DNA of 64,000 nucleotides from CAVSJR01 sp963728285 (lineage in GTDB: Bacteria > Actinomycetota > UBA4738 > HRBIN12), in the NCBI GenBank assembly GCA_963728285.1, contig CAVSJR010000001.1, forward strand, positions 1-64,000, in the 5' to 3' direction. This document shows, one piece after another, positions 37,828 to 46,892 of this stretch. Every line of letters starts with the position of its first letter. Position 1 is the first letter of the stretch. A model generated the notes under the pieces. The model saw only the letters and a list, made by a program, of their open reading frames with translations. It had not been told where the DNA came from and ran no database searches. The translations under genes and the position numbers were made by a program.

Positions 37828-38334
37828 CTATCCGGTGCAGGCGCTGGGCGCCATCGCGTCCTGCGTCCCGTACGTCACGGCCGGCCCGTCGGCGGCCACG
37901 CATGCGAACGTCCCGGGCGCGGTCGAGGTCACGAGCGCGACGCCCGTGTCGCTGGCGCCGCGAATGCTCACGGAATTCGCCGTCGCCGGCCCGGCGTTCC
38001 ACGCGATGCTCGGCTCGCGCGCGGTCGCCGCCTCGGGCGTGAAGCCGACGAAGGTGCCCTCCTCGGAGAAGTAGAGCTGCGCCGTCTGGATGGCCGCGGC
38101 CAGCCTGCTCTGCGCCTCCGCGCTCCTCGCGGTGTCGATCTGCCGCAGATCGCCCTTGGCGGCGTCGGTCTGGCTCCGGCCGACCAGCACGAAGCCCATA
38201 GCCGCGATGACCCCCGCCACGAGCACCAGCCCGACCACCACGCCGAGGCCTCCCTCGCCTCGCTGGGTTCCGCGCCCGCGTCCGATGAGCCGCGGAGACG
38301 GCGTGTGCGCGCGTGACTCGAGACCCGGCCGCAT
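37828..38334 (-). CDS. Type IV pilin-like protein (degenerate prepilin signal)
   Basis: 168 aa. A basic leader with QRGEGGLG precedes one hydrophobic helix (about 30-50, VVVGLVLVAGVIAAMGFVLVG), then an alpha/beta head with two cysteines near the end (GTFACVA, APSACTG) as in pilins. The helix lacks the usual Glu at position 5, and no pilus assembly genes lie nearby. A pilin or pseudopilin is likely but not certain. Confidence 0.6.
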   Translation of the reverse strand: MRPGLESRAHTPSPRLIGRGRGTQRGEGGLGVVVGLVLVAGVIAAMGFVLVGRSQTDAAKGDLRQIDTARSAEAQSRLAAAIQTAQLYFSEEGTFVGFTPEAATAREPSIAWNAGPATANSVSIRGASDTGVALVTSTAPGTFACVAADGPAVTYGTQDAMAPSACTG

Positions 38335-38421
38335 GAGTGCACCCCCGGCCGTGGCGGCGGATCCGCCTCTTCGGCCTACCGGGATGCATCGGCGGGGTCG
38401 GGGACCGGCTGAAGGGCCGCG

Positions 38422-38655
38422 TCAGAGCTGCAGCACGGGGCAGGTCAGGGTGCGCGTGACGCCCTCGACCTCCTGGAGCTTCATGACGATGCTCTTGGCG
38501 AGCTGATCGAGATCCGCGGCCTCGGCCCGGGCGATGACGTCGTAGGGACCGGTGACGCCATCCACCTGCACGACGCCTTCGATCGCATCCACCGTCTTCG
38601 TGACATGGGTCGCCTTGCCGACCTCGGTCTGGATCAGGATGTAGGCACTGACCAT
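38422..38655 (-). CDS. Lrp/AsnC ligand-binding (RAM) domain protein without HTH
   Basis: 77 aa. Matches only the C-terminal ACT-like RAM domain of Lrp/AsnC regulators (MVSAYILIQTEVGKATHV, VDGVTGPYDVIARAEAAD). No DNA-binding part. Stand-alone forms bind amino acids or partner regulators. GGGGGAG precedes the ATG. Divergent from the GH4 gene, sharing a 117-base upstream region with it. Confidence 0.88.
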   Translation of the reverse strand: MVSAYILIQTEVGKATHVTKTVDAIEGVVQVDGVTGPYDVIARAEAADLDQLAKSIVMKLQEVEGVTRTLTCPVLQL

Positions 38656-38736
38656 TGTCTCCCCCCGCTCGGCCTCGGTCATCATCGTACGTGACCGTCG
38701 CCTCCCTCCGCGAATCGACCGGGGTGACGAGCGTTC

Positions 38737-38765
38737 TTGCTCGATATCGGTCTCCATGGAACACT
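38737..38765 (+). promoter_or_regulatory. Candidate GH4 promoter overlapped by a shared operator-like motif
   Basis: TTGCTC (38737-38742), 17-base spacer, AACACT (38760-38765), then 7 bases to the ATG. The 12-mer TTGCTCGATATC at 38737-38748 recurs exactly at 45261-45272 between the divergent operons, so it may be a regulator site covering the -35 box. Confidence 0.5.
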
Positions 38766-38772
38766 TCCGCTC

Positions 38773-40075
38773 ATGCCGCGTCTCACCATCATCGGGGCCG
38801 GGAGCGTCGAGTTCACGCGCAACATCGTGGCGGACCTGTGCTCCTATCCGGAGCTCCGGGGCACCCTCACGATCGCGCTGCACGACATCGACCCCGAACG
38901 ACTCGAGACGAGCGAGCGGGTGGCGAGCGACACGAACGAACGCACGGGGGCGGGGGCGACGATCGAGGCGCATCTCGAGCGGCGCCCGGCGTTCGAGGGA
39001 GCCGACTATCTGATCAATGAGATCCAGGTCGGGGGCTACGCGGCGACGCTTCGAGACTTCGAGATTCCCAAGAAGTACGGGGTGCGGCAGACGATCGGGG
39101 ACACCCTGGGGATCGGCGGGATCCTCCGCGGCATTCGCACGATCCCGGTGATGGTGCAGATGGCCGACGACATGGCCGAGCTGTGCCCGAACGCCCTGCT
39201 CCTCAACTACACGAACCCGATGGCCATGGTCCCGTGGGGGATCTACGCCGGCTCGAGATTCTCCAACGTCGTCGGCGTGTGTCACTCGGTCCGCGACACC
39301 CACCGGTTCCTGGCCGAGACGGTCGGCGTCCCGGAGGAGGACGTCGTGTTCACGACCGCGGGCCTGAACCATCAATGCTTCGTCTACCGATTCCAACGCC
39401 GTGGAGGCGAGGATCTGTATCCGCGCCTGCGCGCGATCGTGGACGCCGATCCGGAGGGGCTCGGGCGGCGCGTTCGCGTCGAGATCTTCAAACGCTTCGG
39501 CTACTTCCCCACCGAGTCCAGTGAGCACTCGAGCGAGTACGTGCCGTGGTTTCTGCGCCACGACGACCAGATCGAACGCTTTCGCATCCTCGTCGACGAC
39601 TACGTGTTTCGCAGCGACGAGAACCTGCGAGGAGTACGAGCGGACGAAGGCGGCGCTCGACGCCGGCGAGGCGCTCGAGATCGAGCCCACGAGCGAGCTC
39701 GCGTCCGAGATCGTGCACTCGATGGAGACGGGGGTGCCGCGCCAGGTCTCCTGCAACGTCCGAAACGGCGGGCTCATCGATGGCCTGCCCGAGGACGCAT
39801 GCGTCGAGGTCCCGTGCCTGGTCGACAAGAACGGCGTGCAGCCCACGAGGATCGGGGCGATCCCGCCGCAGACGCGCGCGCTGAACCAGACGTTCGCGAG
39901 CGTGGTCGAGCTCACGGTGCATGCGGCCCTCGAGGAGCGCCGTGACCTCGTCTATCAGGCCGCCCTGCTGGACCCGAACACGGCGGCGACGCTCACCACG
40001 GACGAGATCGTCGCCCTGTGCGACGACCTGCTCGAGGCTCACGGCGACCTGATCCCTCCCGGGATCAGGACCTGA
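38773..40075 (+). CDS. GH4 family glycosidase, alpha-galactosidase MelA-like (frameshift near 39632)
   Basis: About 433 aa over two frames. NAD-binding start LTIIGAGSVEFTRNIVADL, LLNYTNPMAMV, metal ligands in GVCHSVRDTH and TTAGLNHQCF, and in the second frame NVRNGGLIDGLPEDACVEV and AALLDPNTAATLTTDEI, closely like MelA. GH4 enzymes cleave glycosides by an NAD+/Mn2+ redox mechanism in the cytoplasm. The shift lies after DENL at 39628-39640, one extra base; EEYERTKAAL continues the expected sequence. Overlaps the convergent MFS gene by 11 bases. Confidence 0.9.
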
Positions 40076-41316
40076 TCGGCGTCCCCTCCCCGCCCGTCGG
40101 ACTCGGCATCTCGACGTCGGGAACGGACGTCTGTCCCACCGGCCGGGCGAAGGCCGGGCCGTTCAGCGTCAGCCAGACGATCACGCCGCCGACGAGGCAG
40201 AGCACCGATGCCCCGGCGTAGAGCGCGACCGCCCCGAGCGTGGCGTAGACCCACCCGCCGATCGGACCGCCGACGATGGGGGCCACGCCCATCCACGTGA
40301 CCCCGGAGATCGCCTGTCCGGTCGCATGCAGCTGCGGGGGCACCAGCCGGCCGATGATCGGGACCCCGCTCGCGAACAGCAGCGCGAACCCGACTCCCTC
40401 GAAGGGGAACAGCAGCGAGAGCGCCACGGGATCCGTGACGACGCCCCAGAGGAGGAACGCCGCCGCGTAGACCACGCACCCGAGCGCGAAGGTGGCTCGC
40501 AATCCGCGGCGCTCGGTGAGGCGTGAGGCCAGGCGGAACGTCGGGACCTCGATGGCTCCGCCGAGTGCCGCGCCGAGCCCCACGAGCAGCGGTCCGCCGC
40601 CGCGATTCTCGATCCGCAGGGCCAGGAAGGTCCACGCAGCGGTGAACGCCACGCCGATCACGAGCCATCCGAGCAGGTAGATCGGAAGGCGATCCGACCC
40701 TCGAAACACCGCTCCCACGGAACCGAACCTCGCCCCCCGCTCGTGCTCGAGGCGGATCGGTCTGGAGGGTCACGAGCCACAACGCCACCCCGGCGCTCGC
40801 GATCGCATAGACGACGAGGGCCGAGTTGGCGCCCGTCTCCTGCAGGAGAAATCCGAGGCCCAGGTTGGCGACGGCGTACCCGATGGACAGCCACCCGCGA
40901 AGGCGCCCGTACTCGCCCACCCGCTCCGCCCCGAGATGCGCGAGCGCGAGGGCGTCGCCCGTCGAGACGAACGCCCCGCTGGCCGCCGCGAGAAACGCGC
41001 TGGCCGCGATCACGGCGACCGCCGCCGTTCCACTCACGAACAGCGCCATGGCGGCTACCGCGCCGGCCGCGGCGCTCAGCTGCATCGCCCGCTTGCGACC
41101 CGTCCACGTATCGGCCGCATGCCCCCACAACGGGTTCGCGAGGATTCGCGCCACCGCCATGACGCCGACCGCGATGCCGATCTGACGCGCGTCGAGGCCG
41201 TGGGCCTTCAGGACGAGTGAGAGGAACGGAAAGAACGCCGCGATCGCGATCCCGACCAACAGGAACAGCACGCGGATCGACACCGAGGAGCGCGGGGCCG
41301 CGAGTCGGGGGCGCAT
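40065..41316 (-). CDS. MFS transporter, sugar-porter-like (frameshift near 40730)
   Basis: About 417 aa over two frames, 12 hydrophobic helices. First half: FFPFLSLVLKAHGLDARQIG and LANPLWGHAADTWTGRKRAM; second half: FLALRIENRGGGPLLVGLG and RLVPPQLHATGQAISGVTW. It resembles the MFS_1-like/PucC-LacY group. The change of frame falls in or near a run of six G (minus strand) at about 40727-40733, a typical sequencing-error site. A TAGGCT -10 box at 41324-41329 is 7 bases before the ATG. Confidence 0.87.
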
Positions 41317-41379
41317 GGCGATCAGCCTACGAGGTCGGCGCCGTCTGCCCGGCTCCTCGATGAGGGAGGCGTCCCCGCG

Positions 41380-42438
41380 TCAGCGCGCGGCGGCGAGCCC
41401 GGGGATCAGCCGGGCGGCGTTCCCCGCGTACACCCGGGCCAGGATGTCCTCCGGGAGCCCGAGCCCGGAGATCGCCCACCGACCCTCGGGCGGCGGATCG
41501 TCGACCGAGTAGGGGAAGTGCTCGTCGAGCGTCTCGAGGAATCGGAAGTAGATCGCGTAGATCTCGGGCGCCGGCGGGAACAGGTCGGTGGCGAACAGGA
41601 TGCGATCCGGGTGTCGCTCGACGAGGGCTCGAGCCGCTCGCGGCTGCCGTCCGAGCTCCGGCATCCTCGCGGCGATGTCGGCGTACAGGTTCGGATACGT
41701 ATCGAGCATTCGGCCGACCCAGGCGAGGTCCTCCGCGAAGCACGCGACGTGCGCGCCGATGAACGACGTCTCCGGATTGCGGGCGACGAGCGACTCGAAC
41801 GACGCGAGCACCCGGTCCAGCGGCGGGTAGCGATCGCGGTCCCCGAACCACCAGTCGGGGTTGTCGAGGAGCTCCTCCAGGCGCTCGTTGCGTTCGTCCA
41901 GCGGCTCGAAGAAGGCGACGGGATCGCCGACGTGGATCGTGACCGGGATGCCGGCCTCCGCGGCCGACGCCCAGACCGGGTCGAGCCGCCGATCGTCCGG
42001 CATGAGCAGGGCTCCCCGATCATCGCGAAGCCGCAGCCCGAGGTCCTTCCACACCTTCAGGCCCTTCGCCCCGAGTCGCGCCGACCTTCGCACCGACGCC
42101 GCCAGCCGGTCCCCGAACCCCGGCTCGGCGGTCTCCCGCCAGTCGAGCTGCGCGAAGGTGGCGAACCGGCCGGGATGCGCGTTGTCGTAGCGTTCGAGGT
42201 TCGCCGCGAGCTCCTCGTCCCACATGCCGTCGAGGTTGACGACGCCGGCGACGTTGGCGGCGTCCATGTCCGCGAGCAGCGCGCCGACGGCGGGTGCGGC
42301 CCAGGATCGATCGCCGGTCAGCCAGCGGCCGAGGTGGTTGTGGGCGTCGATGGCCGGGACACGGGCGCGCGGCACATGCGCCTGCGGGACGCGCAGGCAG
42401 GAGCGAGGCCGGTAGTCCCGCAGGCGAAGATCGCGCAT
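41380..42438 (-). CDS. Amidohydrolase family 2 (TIM-barrel) protein
   Basis: 352 aa. Metal and catalytic residues of PF04909-type enzymes: AIDAHNHLGRWL, IPVTIHVGDP, FIGAHVACF, ILFATDLFP. Members are hydrolases, decarboxylases or lactonases on small acids. The ATG overlaps the DeoR gene stop (TGATG), so it is the last gene of the operon SIS, MalK, DeoR, amidohydrolase. A lactonase or sugar-acid role would suit this context, but that is inference. Confidence 0.86.
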   Translation of the reverse strand: MRDLRLRDYRPRSCLRVPQAHVPRARVPAIDAHNHLGRWLTGDRSWAAPAVGALLADMDAANVAGVVNLDGMWDEELAANLERYDNAHPGRFATFAQLDWRETAEPGFGDRLAASVRRSARLGAKGLKVWKDLGLRLRDDRGALLMPDDRRLDPVWASAAEAGIPVTIHVGDPVAFFEPLDERNERLEELLDNPDWWFGDRDRYPPLDRVLASFESLVARNPETSFIGAHVACFAEDLAWVGRMLDTYPNLYADIAARMPELGRQPRAARALVERHPDRILFATDLFPPAPEIYAIYFRFLETLDEHFPYSVDDPPPEGRWAISGLGLPEDILARVYAGNAARLIPGLAAAR

Positions 42439-43196
42439 CACACGATGCTCACGGCGACGCCGGCGTCGCGGATCGCGTCGAGTGCGCGGGGATCGGCGGC
42501 CGAGTCCGTGATGAGCTCATCGACCCGGTCGATCGGACAGATCCTCGCGAACGCGGTGCGGCCGATCTTGGAGCTGTCGGCGACGGCCACGGCGCGTCGC
42601 GCGCGCTCGATCAACGCGAGGTTGGTGTGCGCCTCCACGTCGTGATGCGTCATGAGCCCGGCGTCGTGCGAGATCCCGTCCACGCCGAGGAAGACGACGT
42701 CGAGATTGAGGCCGGCGAGCGAGAGCTCGGCGAGGGGCCCGACGAGCTCGTAGGACTCCGAACGCGCCCAGCCTCCCGTGACGACGAGCTTCAGGTTCGG
42801 GCGGATGGCGAGCTCGCTCGCGATGTTGAGCGCGTTCGTCACGACGGTGAGCCGCTGGCGATCGACCAGGGCGCGCGCGACCTCGGTCGTCGTCGTGCCT
42901 CCCGTGAGGCCGATCGCCTCCCCGTCGGCCACCCGGCGGGCCGCCTCCGACGCGATTCGCCGCTTCTCCCCTTGATGCCGAGCCGTCCTGTAGCGCAGGG
43001 GGAGTTCGTAGAGGACGCCCTGGGCGACGGCACCGCCGTGGGTGCGCGTGAGGAGGCGCTGGTCGTCGAGGAGCTCCAGGTCCCGCCGGATGGTCGCGGG
43101 CGAGACCGCGAGCCCGTCGGCGAGCTCGGCGACGCTCACGCTGCCGGAGGCCGAGAGACGCTCGAGGATCGCGCCGACACGATCAGCCTGCCGCAC
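42438..43196 (-). CDS. DeoR/GlpR-family transcriptional regulator
   Basis: 252 aa from a GTG inside the 3' end of the ATPase gene (14-base overlap). N-terminal winged HTH (about 5-57: VSVAELADGLAVSPATIRRDL) and C-terminal DeoR sensor (GLTGGTTTTEVARAL, VFLGVDGIS), a phospho-sugar-binding fold. It probably represses this sugar cluster until its phosphorylated intermediate accumulates. The best candidate operator is the TTGCTCGATATC element at 38737 and 45261. Confidence 0.92.
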   Translation of the reverse strand: MRQADRVGAILERLSASGSVSVAELADGLAVSPATIRRDLELLDDQRLLTRTHGGAVAQGVLYELPLRYRTARHQGEKRRIASEAARRVADGEAIGLTGGTTTTEVARALVDRQRLTVVTNALNIASELAIRPNLKLVVTGGWARSESYELVGPLAELSLAGLNLDVVFLGVDGISHDAGLMTHHDVEAHTNLALIERARRAVAVADSSKIGRTAFARICPIDRVDELITDSAADPRALDAIRDAGVAVSIV

Positions 43197-44325
43197 GGTC
43201 CCGCGCTCGCCCGGCCGGGACGGCCGCTCCGGTCTTCGCATCGAACACATGGACGTCGTCGAGGGAGAATCGAAGCTCCACCATCCCGCCCACGGCGAGA
43301 TGCTCCCCCGCCCCCAGGCGGACGAACAGCGTCGCGCGCTCGCTCTCGAGGGGGGACAGTCCCGCGGTTTCGTCATCGGGGGTGCCCTGACTGCCGGCGA
43401 TGCTCGCGTGCATCACGATCTCGTGGCCCAACGCCTCCACGACGTCCACCCGGACCGACAGCGTCGGTTCGCCCTCGACTCCGTGAACCCGCAGGGCCTC
43501 CGGCCGCAACCCGACGACGATCTCGCCGTCCGGCATCCCCGGCAGCCGGAAGCGGAGGTCCCCGGCTCGAATCTCTCCCGAGACGGCGACGCCCTTGAGG
43601 AGGTTCATGGGCGGGCTGCCCATGAACCCGGCGACGAAGAGCGTCCGCGGGGTCCGATAGATCTCATCCGGCGTCCCCAGCTGGAGGAGCCTTCCCTCGT
43701 TCATCACCGCGATCCGGTCGCCGAGCGTCATCGCCTCGATCTGGTCGTGCGTCACATAGATGCTCGTGGTGGGGAACTTGCGATGCAGATGCTTCAGCTC
43801 CGCGCGAAGCTGCGTTCGAAGCTGCGCGTCGAGATTCGACAGCGGCTCGTCGAGCAGGAACACCTTTGGGCTTCGAGCCAGCGCGCGCCCCATGGCGACG
43901 CGCTGTCGCTGGCCCCCCGACAGCTGCGCCGGCTTGCGATCCAGGAGCTCGTTCAGCGCGAGCAGATCCCCGATGTCCCGGACCCGCCGTTCGATCTGCT
44001 CCTTGGGCACCTTGTGCATCTTCAGGCCGAACGAGAGGTTCTCGGAGACGGTCTTGTGCGGGTAGAGCGCGTAGCTCTGGAACACCATCGCGATGTCTCG
44101 CGAGCGCGGGGGTATGCCGTTCACCACCTCCCCGCCGATCGCGATGGCGCCGGACGTCGGCTGCTCGAGGCCGGCGACCATTCGCAGGGCCGTCGTCTTC
44201 CCGCACCCCGACGGGCCGACGAGGACCATGAACTCCCCGTCGGCGATCGTGCATGTGAGGTCCTCGACGGCGACGGTCCCATCGGGGAAGACCTTGGCGA
44301 CGTCGTGGAACGAGACCTCCGCCAC
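43183..44325 (-). CDS. Sugar ABC transporter ATPase, MalK/UgpC type
   Basis: 380 aa. Walker A VGPSGCGKTTALRMVAG, Q-loop MVFQSYALYPHKTV, signature QLSGGQRQRVAMGRALAR, Walker B VFLLDEPLSNLD, H-loop YVTHDQ; C-terminal OB/TOBE regulatory domain from about 240. It energises import through the permeases encoded divergently at 46.9-48.7 kb. The GTG start overlaps the SIS stop (TAGTG). Confidence 0.94.
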   Translation of the reverse strand: MAEVSFHDVAKVFPDGTVAVEDLTCTIADGEFMVLVGPSGCGKTTALRMVAGLEQPTSGAIAIGGEVVNGIPPRSRDIAMVFQSYALYPHKTVSENLSFGLKMHKVPKEQIERRVRDIGDLLALNELLDRKPAQLSGGQRQRVAMGRALARSPKVFLLDEPLSNLDAQLRTQLRAELKHLHRKFPTTSIYVTHDQIEAMTLGDRIAVMNEGRLLQLGTPDEIYRTPRTLFVAGFMGSPPMNLLKGVAVSGEIRAGDLRFRLPGMPDGEIVVGLRPEALRVHGVEGEPTLSVRVDVVEALGHEIVMHASIAGSQGTPDDETAGLSPLESERATLFVRLGAGEHLAVGGMVELRFSLDDVHVFDAKTGAAVPAGRARDRAAG

Positions 44326-45203
44326 TAGGACAGCACCACCGAGCGGGTGAGGTGCCGCGGATGGTCGGGATCCAGGCCGCGTGAGCGCGCAAGCTCGAGC
44401 GCCGTCCGTTGCACGAGGATGAGCTCCGCGAGCGGATCGAGCGTGCCCACGCGCAGCGTCGCTCCCGTCGCACGGATGTCGTCATCGAGCTCCGGATCGG
44501 GGCCGCCCATGTGCCAGACGAGCGTGCGGGGCCCCGCGATGCTGATGGGCCCGTGCCGATACTCCATGGCCGGATAGGACTCGCTCCACGCGAGCGCGAC
44601 CTCCCTCATCTTCAGCGCCGCCTCGTCGGCGACGCCGACCGTCCAGCCGGTCCCGAGGAAGACGAACTGATCGAACTCGCCCGGGTCCGCGGGAAGGGAC
44701 CGATCGGCGGCATCGCGGGCATCCTCGATCGCCCGCGCGAGGTCCTCGCCGAGACTGGCGCGGAGCAGCAGGAGGGCGCTCGTCGCGAAGCGCGTCTGCA
44801 CGACCGACTCCTCGTCGGCGAAGTCCAGGACGATCGCCTCGGAGGCTGCTCGAGCGACCGGCGAATCCCCGACGGCGGAGATCGCCACGCTCGGAAGGTC
44901 CGCGGGCAGGCCCTCCAGGAGGCGCACGACCTCCGTCGTGGTGCCGGACCGAGAGATGGCGAGCACGCGATCGTAGGGACGCCGCACCGCGAACTCCGAC
45001 GCCGCCTCGGCGACGGTCAAGCCGCCGCCCCGATCCTCCCGCGCTCGCGCGTACGCGGCGGCGACGAAGAGCGACGTCCCGCATCCGACCGCGGCCAGCG
45101 ACTCCCCGGGGCGAGGAAGCAGGCCCGAGAGCGAGGGCGCGCGGCCGAGCGCCTCCGCCCACATCGCCGGCTGGCTGGCGATCTCCTCGGCGGTCCGGCT
45201 CAT
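44325..45203 (-). CDS. SIS-domain sugar isomerase/deaminase (GlmS/AgaS/FrlB-like)
   Basis: 292 aa. Starts with the EIASQPAMWAEAL segment typical of GlmS isomerase-domain relatives; two SIS domains (AVGCGTSLFVAAAYA, VLAISRSGTTTEVVRLL; QFVFLGTGWTVGVADEAALK, AWSESYPAMEYRHGPIS). No glutaminase domain, so it is a catabolic type: amino-sugar-6-phosphate deaminase/isomerase or fructosamine-6-phosphate deglycase. First gene of the minus-strand operon, with its own promoter at 45214-45242. Confidence 0.9.
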   Translation of the reverse strand: MSRTAEEIASQPAMWAEALGRAPSLSGLLPRPGESLAAVGCGTSLFVAAAYARAREDRGGGLTVAEAASEFAVRRPYDRVLAISRSGTTTEVVRLLEGLPADLPSVAISAVGDSPVARAASEAIVLDFADEESVVQTRFATSALLLLRASLGEDLARAIEDARDAADRSLPADPGEFDQFVFLGTGWTVGVADEAALKMREVALAWSESYPAMEYRHGPISIAGPRTLVWHMGGPDPELDDDIRATGATLRVGTLDPLAELILVQRTALELARSRGLDPDHPRHLTRSVVLS

Positions 45204-45213
45204 GGCGGGGTCA

Positions 45214-45242
45214 ACTGTACGGGCGGTACGCTCACGAGGCAA
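45214..45242 (-). promoter_or_regulatory. Promoter of the SIS-MalK-DeoR operon
   Basis: TTGCCT (45237-45242), 17-base spacer, TACAGT (45214-45219) on the minus strand, then 10 bases to the ATG; the mRNA leader would be only a few bases. Confidence 0.6.
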
Positions 45243-45260
45243 CACTGAGAATGGCGCTCT

Positions 45261-45272
45261 TTGCTCGATATC
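45261..45272 (+). promoter_or_regulatory. Operator-like 12-mer TTGCTCGATATC
   Basis: Exact copy of the element at 38737-38748 before the GH4 gene. It lies between the -35 boxes of the two divergent promoters (18 bases from the SIS promoter, 7 from the binding-protein promoter). The likely binder is the DeoR protein encoded in the same operon. Confidence 0.5.
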
Positions 45273-45279
45273 CGCTGTC

Positions 45280-45308
45280 TTGACCCACAACGAATCATCA
45301 AAGACAAT
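45280..45308 (+). promoter_or_regulatory. Promoter of the binding-protein operon
   Basis: TTGACC (45280-45285), 17-base spacer, GACAAT (45303-45308). The mRNA would have a long leader of about 260 bases, unlike most genes here. Confidence 0.55.
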
Positions 45309-45576
45309 GCGCTCGTCCGGCCGGCGAGCCGGGAGGGGGCCACGAGGGGGCGACGAGCGCGTGGACACCGGCGAAGCAGCCCGCATCGAGCGTGCTGCGG
45401 CCGCGTTCCCTGCCGGCCGCACCGATCCCCCGGCTCCGACCACAGGCCGGTGCACGCCGCTGCGCCGAGCTCACCGCCGGGCGACGGGATATCGTGGCCG
45501 TGCGTTTCGGGAGGACGACGATCGCCGCAGCCGTCGACGGCCGGCGGAGCCTTTCTGACTGGGTGAAGGAGGAACG

Positions 45577-46887
45577 GTGAAGCGAGCTCTGATAGTCGTC
45601 GCGGCGCTGTCGATCGTGGCGGCGGCGTGCACGTCCGATGGATCCGACGCCAACACCGGCTCGGGGACCGATGCGGCCTCCGGCGGTCCCGTTCAGGTCG
45701 AGCTGTGGCACGGCCAGGTCGATACCGCGAAGAAGGCGATGGACGAGGCGGTCGAGGAGTTCAACGCCTCCCAGGACGACGTCGAGGTCGTCGTGTCGTC
45801 CGGCGGGGTGACGCCGGACCAGATGCTCCCGAAGGTGACGACCGCCATCGCCTCGGGCACGTATCCCGACATCGCCTACATGTACGGCTCGTGGGGCGGC
45901 AACCTCGCGACGAGCCCGGCGATCGCCGACCTCACCTCGATCGTCGCGCAGCCCGACGTGAACTGGGAGGACTTCTGGCCGGCGGCGCGCGAGACCGCGA
46001 CGGTCGACGGCAAGGTGATCGGCTTCCCGGCGATCATCGACAACCTCTCGGTCGTCTACAACAAGAAGGTCTTCGACGACGCCGGCGTCGCCTACCCCTC
46101 CCCCGACTGGACGTGGGACGAGTTTCGTCAGACGGCCGCGGAGCTGACGGATCCGTCGAAGAACATCTACGGCGTGAACTATCCCGTGACCGGCAGCGAG
46201 GACACGGTGTGGAGGTTCTGGCCGTTCCTCTGGCAGGCCGGCGGCGAGGTCCTCACCGAGGACGAGACCCAGGCGACGTTCAACTCCGAGGCCGGCGTCG
46301 AGGCCCTCACCTTCTGGCAGCAGATGGCCGTGGAGGACGGCTCGGTCTACCTGGATCCGACGGAGGAGAAGGCCGAGCCGCTGTTCACGAGCGGCCACCT
46401 CGCGATGTTCATCACCGGCCCGTGGGAGGTTCCGGTCCTCGAGGAGCAGGACATGAACTGGGGCGACCAGGTCCTGCCGTCCTACGACGGTACGACCCAC
46501 GAGACCATCGCCGGCCCCGACATGTGGGCCGTCTTCGACAACGGCGACGCGCGGGTGCAGGCCGCCGCGAAGTTCCTGACCTGGTTCTCCGGCCCGGGGC
46601 CGCAGCTCGAATACTGGATGAAGGGCGCCGGCTCGCTCCCGCTCAGGGAGTCGATCCAGGAGGATCCCGGCTACAAGGACTACCTCGACGCCTTCCCCGG
46701 GATCGACGCGATGGCCGACAACCTGGCGAACGCGCTCCACACACGGCCGGCGGTGACCCAGTACCCACGGATCTCCAAGGCGATCGGGGACTCCATCTCG
46801 GCGGTGCTGCTGGGCGAGATGCAACCCAAGGAGGCACTCGATCAGGCGGCCCAACAGTCGAACGCGTTCCTGAACGTGCCGGCATAG
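45577..46887 (+). CDS. Extracellular sugar-binding protein (family 1), lipoprotein
   Basis: 436 aa. Lipobox VAAAC at about 14-18. Family 1 sugar-binding fold: QVELWHGQVDTAKKAMDEAV, DIAYMYGSWGGNLATSP, GFPAIIDNLSVVYNKKVFDD, LFTSGHLAMFITGPWEV. Captures a sugar for the adjacent permeases. GTG start with a strong AAGGAGGAA ribosome site (45566-45574). First gene of the plus-strand operon. Confidence 0.94.
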   Translation: MKRALIVVAALSIVAAACTSDGSDANTGSGTDAASGGPVQVELWHGQVDTAKKAMDEAVEEFNASQDDVEVVVSSGGVTPDQMLPKVTTAIASGTYPDIAYMYGSWGGNLATSPAIADLTSIVAQPDVNWEDFWPAARETATVDGKVIGFPAIIDNLSVVYNKKVFDDAGVAYPSPDWTWDEFRQTAAELTDPSKNIYGVNYPVTGSEDTVWRFWPFLWQAGGEVLTEDETQATFNSEAGVEALTFWQQMAVEDGSVYLDPTEEKAEPLFTSGHLAMFITGPWEVPVLEEQDMNWGDQVLPSYDGTTHETIAGPDMWAVFDNGDARVQAAAKFLTWFSGPGPQLEYWMKGAGSLPLRESIQEDPGYKDYLDAFPGIDAMADNLANALHTRPAVTQYPRISKAIGDSISAVLLGEMQPKEALDQAAQQSNAFLNVPA

Positions 46888-46892
46888 ACGAC

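Larger units (their letters stand above)
45204..45576. other. Divergent control region of the sugar island
   Basis: 373 bases between SIS (minus) and the binding-protein gene (plus). Holds two opposed promoter candidates with a shared 12-mer between them, and a leader of about 260 bases before the binding-protein start that has no clear structure or gene I can name. Confidence 0.6.
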
